Origin: Fen-330 sp050008465
GTDB lineage: Bacteria; Acidobacteriota; Terriglobia; Bryobacterales; Bryobacteraceae
Reading direction: 5' to 3'
NCBI GenBank assembly: GCA_050008465.1
Contig: JBEKMO010000006.1
Coordinates: 28,418-92,417 of the forward strand
Length of the DNA: 64,000 nucleotides
Part shown: positions 61,486 to 64,000 of the stretch, one piece after another
Layout of the letters: the number at the start of each line of letters is the position of its first letter
Numbering within the stretch: the first letter of the stretch is position 1
Translations under genes and position numbers: made by a program
Notes under the pieces: generated by a model
Database searches by the model: none
Seen by the model: the letters and a program-made list of their open reading frames with translations, nothing else
What the model was told of the DNA's origin: nothing

Positions 61486-63400
61486 GAGGTTCAGCGGCAT
61501 CCTGGCCGTGGCGCTTGGAGTGTTGCCCGCGCTTCCGATCTCCGCTCAGGAGAACTCGGGCGAGGCCCACGACTGGAGTGACCACCATCTCGTCTTTTCC
61601 AACCCGGGAACGGCGGAGGAGGCGATCCGGAACGGCACATATGACCGCTGGCTAAGGATCGCCGGCGATCCCCGCTTCAAACTGCAGCAGAGGAGGCGCC
61701 AATCCGCGCAAGCCGCGGCGGTGCTCGGGACGCTCCATCCGAACCCTGAGCCGCTGGACGTCGTCACGACACCGCCGGGCGCCGGCAAGCGAGTTCCTGC
61801 GGGCCCGTTGCCGCGCGGGCTGGCCCTGGCGCCTTCAGGTCCCTCGCGCGGACGGCCCTTCCAGCAACCCACGCCTCGCGGCAGCAAGCGCCTGCGCGCC
61901 GACTGGAGCGAGGACATGGGCGGCGGCGCCTCGGCGGGCTTGGGCGTCTTTCCCGCCAAGTACTCCTTCCGCACGGACAACGCGAATTGCGGGTATGCCT
62001 CACAGCCCGATTTCGTGGTCTACAACACCGGGCTAGCGGGGACTTCGACAGCCGCGAGCATCATTGCCTACGACAACCTCTATGCGGGATGCGGCGGGAT
62101 AGTGCCCTCGGTCTATTGGGCTTTCAACACCGGCGGGACGATTGTCACCTCGGTCGTGCTATCGCCCGACGGCTCCCAGGTGGTGTTTGCCCAGAGCAGC
62201 ACCGCGGGCGCCGCAAGCCTGGTGGTCCTGAAGTGGCAGGCGTCAGCCAGCGAGTCTCCCTCCAGCCCGGGCACGCCGACGGCAGTCCTCGCGAGCGCCT
62301 ATCGTAGTTGCAGCGCACCCTGCATGACCAGCCTGGCTCTGAGCGGCGGCGCCAACGATGGCGGATCCTCGCCCTTCTACAACTACGGCGCCGGCTCGGA
62401 TACGCTGTACATCGGCGACGACAGCGGCAAGCTCCACAAGTTCACCGGCATCTTCCAGGGAACTCCCGCCGAGGCGGCGAGCCCGTGGCCGGTCGTGGTG
62501 AGCTCGTCGGCGCTCAGCAGCCCGGTGTACGATTCTGGTTCCGGCAGAATCTTTGTGGGCGACTATCTGCTGAACCTGTCGTCGACGTGCGCTGCGCCGG
62601 GCAACCCCTGCGGCTACCTTCACTCCATCCTTGCCTCGACGGGCGCCACGGCCGGCACGTCCGCCCGGCTGGACGCCATCTTTGGGCTCGTGGACGGCCC
62701 GCTGGTGGATTCCGCGGCCGGCATGGTCTATGCCTTCGCGGGAGCGGACAGTCACACCGGCATCGGATCTCCTTGCGGCTCGAATCTTCAATGCAGCGGC
62801 GTTTTTCAGTTCCCCACCAGCTTCACGAGTGGCAGCGGCACGGAGACCACACTAGGAGCGGGATACGAGTTTCTGCTGGCCGGTGACTTTGACAACGCCT
62901 ACTACACCTCCTCTGCGTCGAGCCCTTCCGGCCACCTCTACGTCGTCGGAAACACCGGCGCAGGGAATAACACCCTGTACCAGGTGTCCGTCAATTCCAA
63001 TGTGATGAGCCCCACCGCCTCGGCGGGACCCGCGCTCAGCAACAACTACACGAACGGCCTTTATGCCGCCGGCCTGCAGGCCACCGAGTTCTTCAACGGC
63101 GGCAAAGACTACGTTTTCGTGAGCGTACTTAGCTACGGTCTGTTCGCGAGCTGCGACAACAGCCTGACCAACGGTTGCGTCATGGGCTTTGATGTCACCA
63201 GCGGCTCCCTGAGCGGCAGCGCTACGCCGACTGCGGCGACAGCCGAGGCCGGCGGAACCAGCGGGATTATCATCGACAATTCGGCGACCACTCCCACGGG
63301 CGCCTCCAACATCTACTTCACGACGCTCGGAGACCAAGCCTGCACGACGCCCGGCGTGACCGGGGGTTGCGCCATCCAGGCCTCGCAGGCCGCGCCCTGA
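61472..63400 (+). CDS. Secreted beta-propeller-like protein of unknown function
   Basis: 642 residues, ATG inside the end of the peptidase gene (14-base overlap), so coupled expression is likely. Signal peptide (FSGILAVALGVLPALPISA), a short helical domain and Pro-rich linker (about 30-135), then repeated blades rich in Gly/Ser with small strands (IIAYDNLYAGCGG, TIVTSVVLSPDGSQVVFAQ, TLYIGDDSGKLHKF, PVYDSGSGRIFVGDYLLN), suggesting a propeller. Paired cysteines occur along the chain. A substrate-binding or adhesion partner of the S53 peptidase is plausible. Confidence 0.65.
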   Translation: MSTGKRFSGILAVALGVLPALPISAQENSGEAHDWSDHHLVFSNPGTAEEAIRNGTYDRWLRIAGDPRFKLQQRRRQSAQAAAVLGTLHPNPEPLDVVTTPPGAGKRVPAGPLPRGLALAPSGPSRGRPFQQPTPRGSKRLRADWSEDMGGGASAGLGVFPAKYSFRTDNANCGYASQPDFVVYNTGLAGTSTAASIIAYDNLYAGCGGIVPSVYWAFNTGGTIVTSVVLSPDGSQVVFAQSSTAGAASLVVLKWQASASESPSSPGTPTAVLASAYRSCSAPCMTSLALSGGANDGGSSPFYNYGAGSDTLYIGDDSGKLHKFTGIFQGTPAEAASPWPVVVSSSALSSPVYDSGSGRIFVGDYLLNLSSTCAAPGNPCGYLHSILASTGATAGTSARLDAIFGLVDGPLVDSAAGMVYAFAGADSHTGIGSPCGSNLQCSGVFQFPTSFTSGSGTETTLGAGYEFLLAGDFDNAYYTSSASSPSGHLYVVGNTGAGNNTLYQVSVNSNVMSPTASAGPALSNNYTNGLYAAGLQATEFFNGGKDYVFVSVLSYGLFASCDNSLTNGCVMGFDVTSGSLSGSATPTAATAEAGGTSGIIIDNSATTPTGASNIYFTTLGDQACTTPGVTGGCAIQASQAAP

Positions 63401-63569
63401 GGCGCCCTGAGGTGCTTGACTCGGACCTCGAGCTGCCGTTTAATCGAGGACTGTGCAGGCGGGGACCGCCTCCACCGGCACGCAGAGCCGCTCTGTGCGA
63501 GGGGCACACGGACGAATCAGGTCCGCGCAGGTCTGCATCTCCGTGAAGACCCGCGACAGCGTGCCGAGG

Positions 63570-64000
63570 TGAAGATCAGCGCCCGGTGTCGCGCTTGGGC
63601 CCTTTTTTTAAGGTTGGGGTAGACCCGCCGGTGCCACCGGTCCTGCTCCTTCGCATCGGCCCGCGCCAGCACGCGCCGCGGCCGCTGCACGGAAGAAGCC
63701 CAGGTCGTGCAGCAGCTTCCGCACGTGCCCCGGATGGTAGGTAGGCCACGCCGAACTCTTCCTCGATCACCCAGGCCAGCATAGGCGAGGTCCACAGGCC
63801 CGTATCCAAACCGTACGCTACCGGACTACTGTCCAGAATGTCGCCGAGATGGGCGCGTTGCTCCGCTGTCAACAGCGGCGGCCGTCCACTCCGGTATCCT
63901 TCCAGTAGTCCCTCCACTCCGTACCTCTGATACAGGGACAACCACTCGGATACCCGGGATCGCGGCGCTTTCAGAATCCCCGCCAGTTCCCCGCTCCTCC
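63570..64000 (-). pseudogene. IS630-family transposase remnant, frameshifted, cut by window edge
   Basis: Reading leftward from 64000, the IS630 N-terminal helix-turn-helix is intact (ILKAPRSRVSEWLSLYQRYG, LLEGYRSGRPPLLTAEQRAH) through GLDTGLWTSPMLAWVIEEEF. Then a duplicated CTAC (63737-63744) shifts the frame, so HPGHVRKLLHDLGF continues in a second frame, and an extra base near 63693-63698 shifts it again into VQRPRRVLARADAKEQDRWH. Similarity stops at RALIF near 63570, before the catalytic DDE region. A dead element. Confidence 0.75.

Overview
The window is high-GC bacterial chromosome, most likely from an Acidobacteriota member of the Bryobacterales/Solibacter type. This is inferred from gene style: an HCD-type Ser/Thr kinase with a TPR-like tail, a DUF6600/FecR-like protein rich in Trp/Tyr/Gly, a matrixin with IPT/TIG repeats, a pro-kumamolisin peptidase, YfhO- and GT39-like membrane proteins, and a radical SAM enzyme of the membrane-spanning-lipid type. 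No taxonomic marker was searched. No rRNA, tRNA or CRISPR array was recognised.

1-5138 is an accessory block of about 15 small, tightly coupled minus-strand genes. Read in the direction of transcription it runs from a SpoVT/AbrB-like protein and a ParB-like protein with a C-terminal zinc knuckle, through many orphan small proteins and a PD-(D/E)XK-type nuclease, to a helix-turn-helix replication-type protein carrying three DNA-level direct repeats inside its gene. It ends in two genes that look structural (one probable coat protein, cut by the window edge). I read this as an integrated virus or phage-plasmid whose other end lies left of the window. 5154-6092 is a small-ORF cassette bounded by a 13-bp inverted repeat, with a near-consensus promoter overlapped by a palindrome.

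6153-24787 is chromosomal: a FecR/DUF6600 envelope protein with a clear intrinsic terminator, a glycosyltransferase/FAD oxidoreductase pair divergent from a YfhO-like membrane protein, an NRAMP transporter fused to UspA, a secretion/murein operon (small exported protein, matrixin, NlpC/P60 hydrolase, dipeptide epimerase), rmuC, a STAS protein and a Ser/Thr kinase. 24828-27211 encodes a methyltetrahydrofolate methyltransferase coupled to a methylenetetrahydrofolate reductase fused to its MetV-like domain. Next come a ROK glucokinase, hrpB, a class V aminotransferase, fabH, a 168-bp structured inverted-repeat element and a SprT-like protease.

35532-41477 holds a tiny exported peptide, an XRE/S24-like regulator flanked by two matching palindromes, ubiX, pheA, an MFS transporter and a secreted protein. 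41497-44023 is a pair of membrane proteins. 44187-49455 carries the radical SAM gene, dnaG and rpoD, followed by an exported O-methyltransferase, a nadD-type gene, a zinc-ribbon protein and nth. 52092-57723 is a four-gene minus-strand operon of GT-C glycosyltransferases around a DPM1-like GT2. The right end has a decayed exported-protein gene, a pro-kumamolisin peptidase with a translationally linked secreted partner, and a frameshifted IS630 transposase remnant at the edge. Several dispersed repeats (a 23-bp repeat in four copies, REP-like palindromes) lie between genes.
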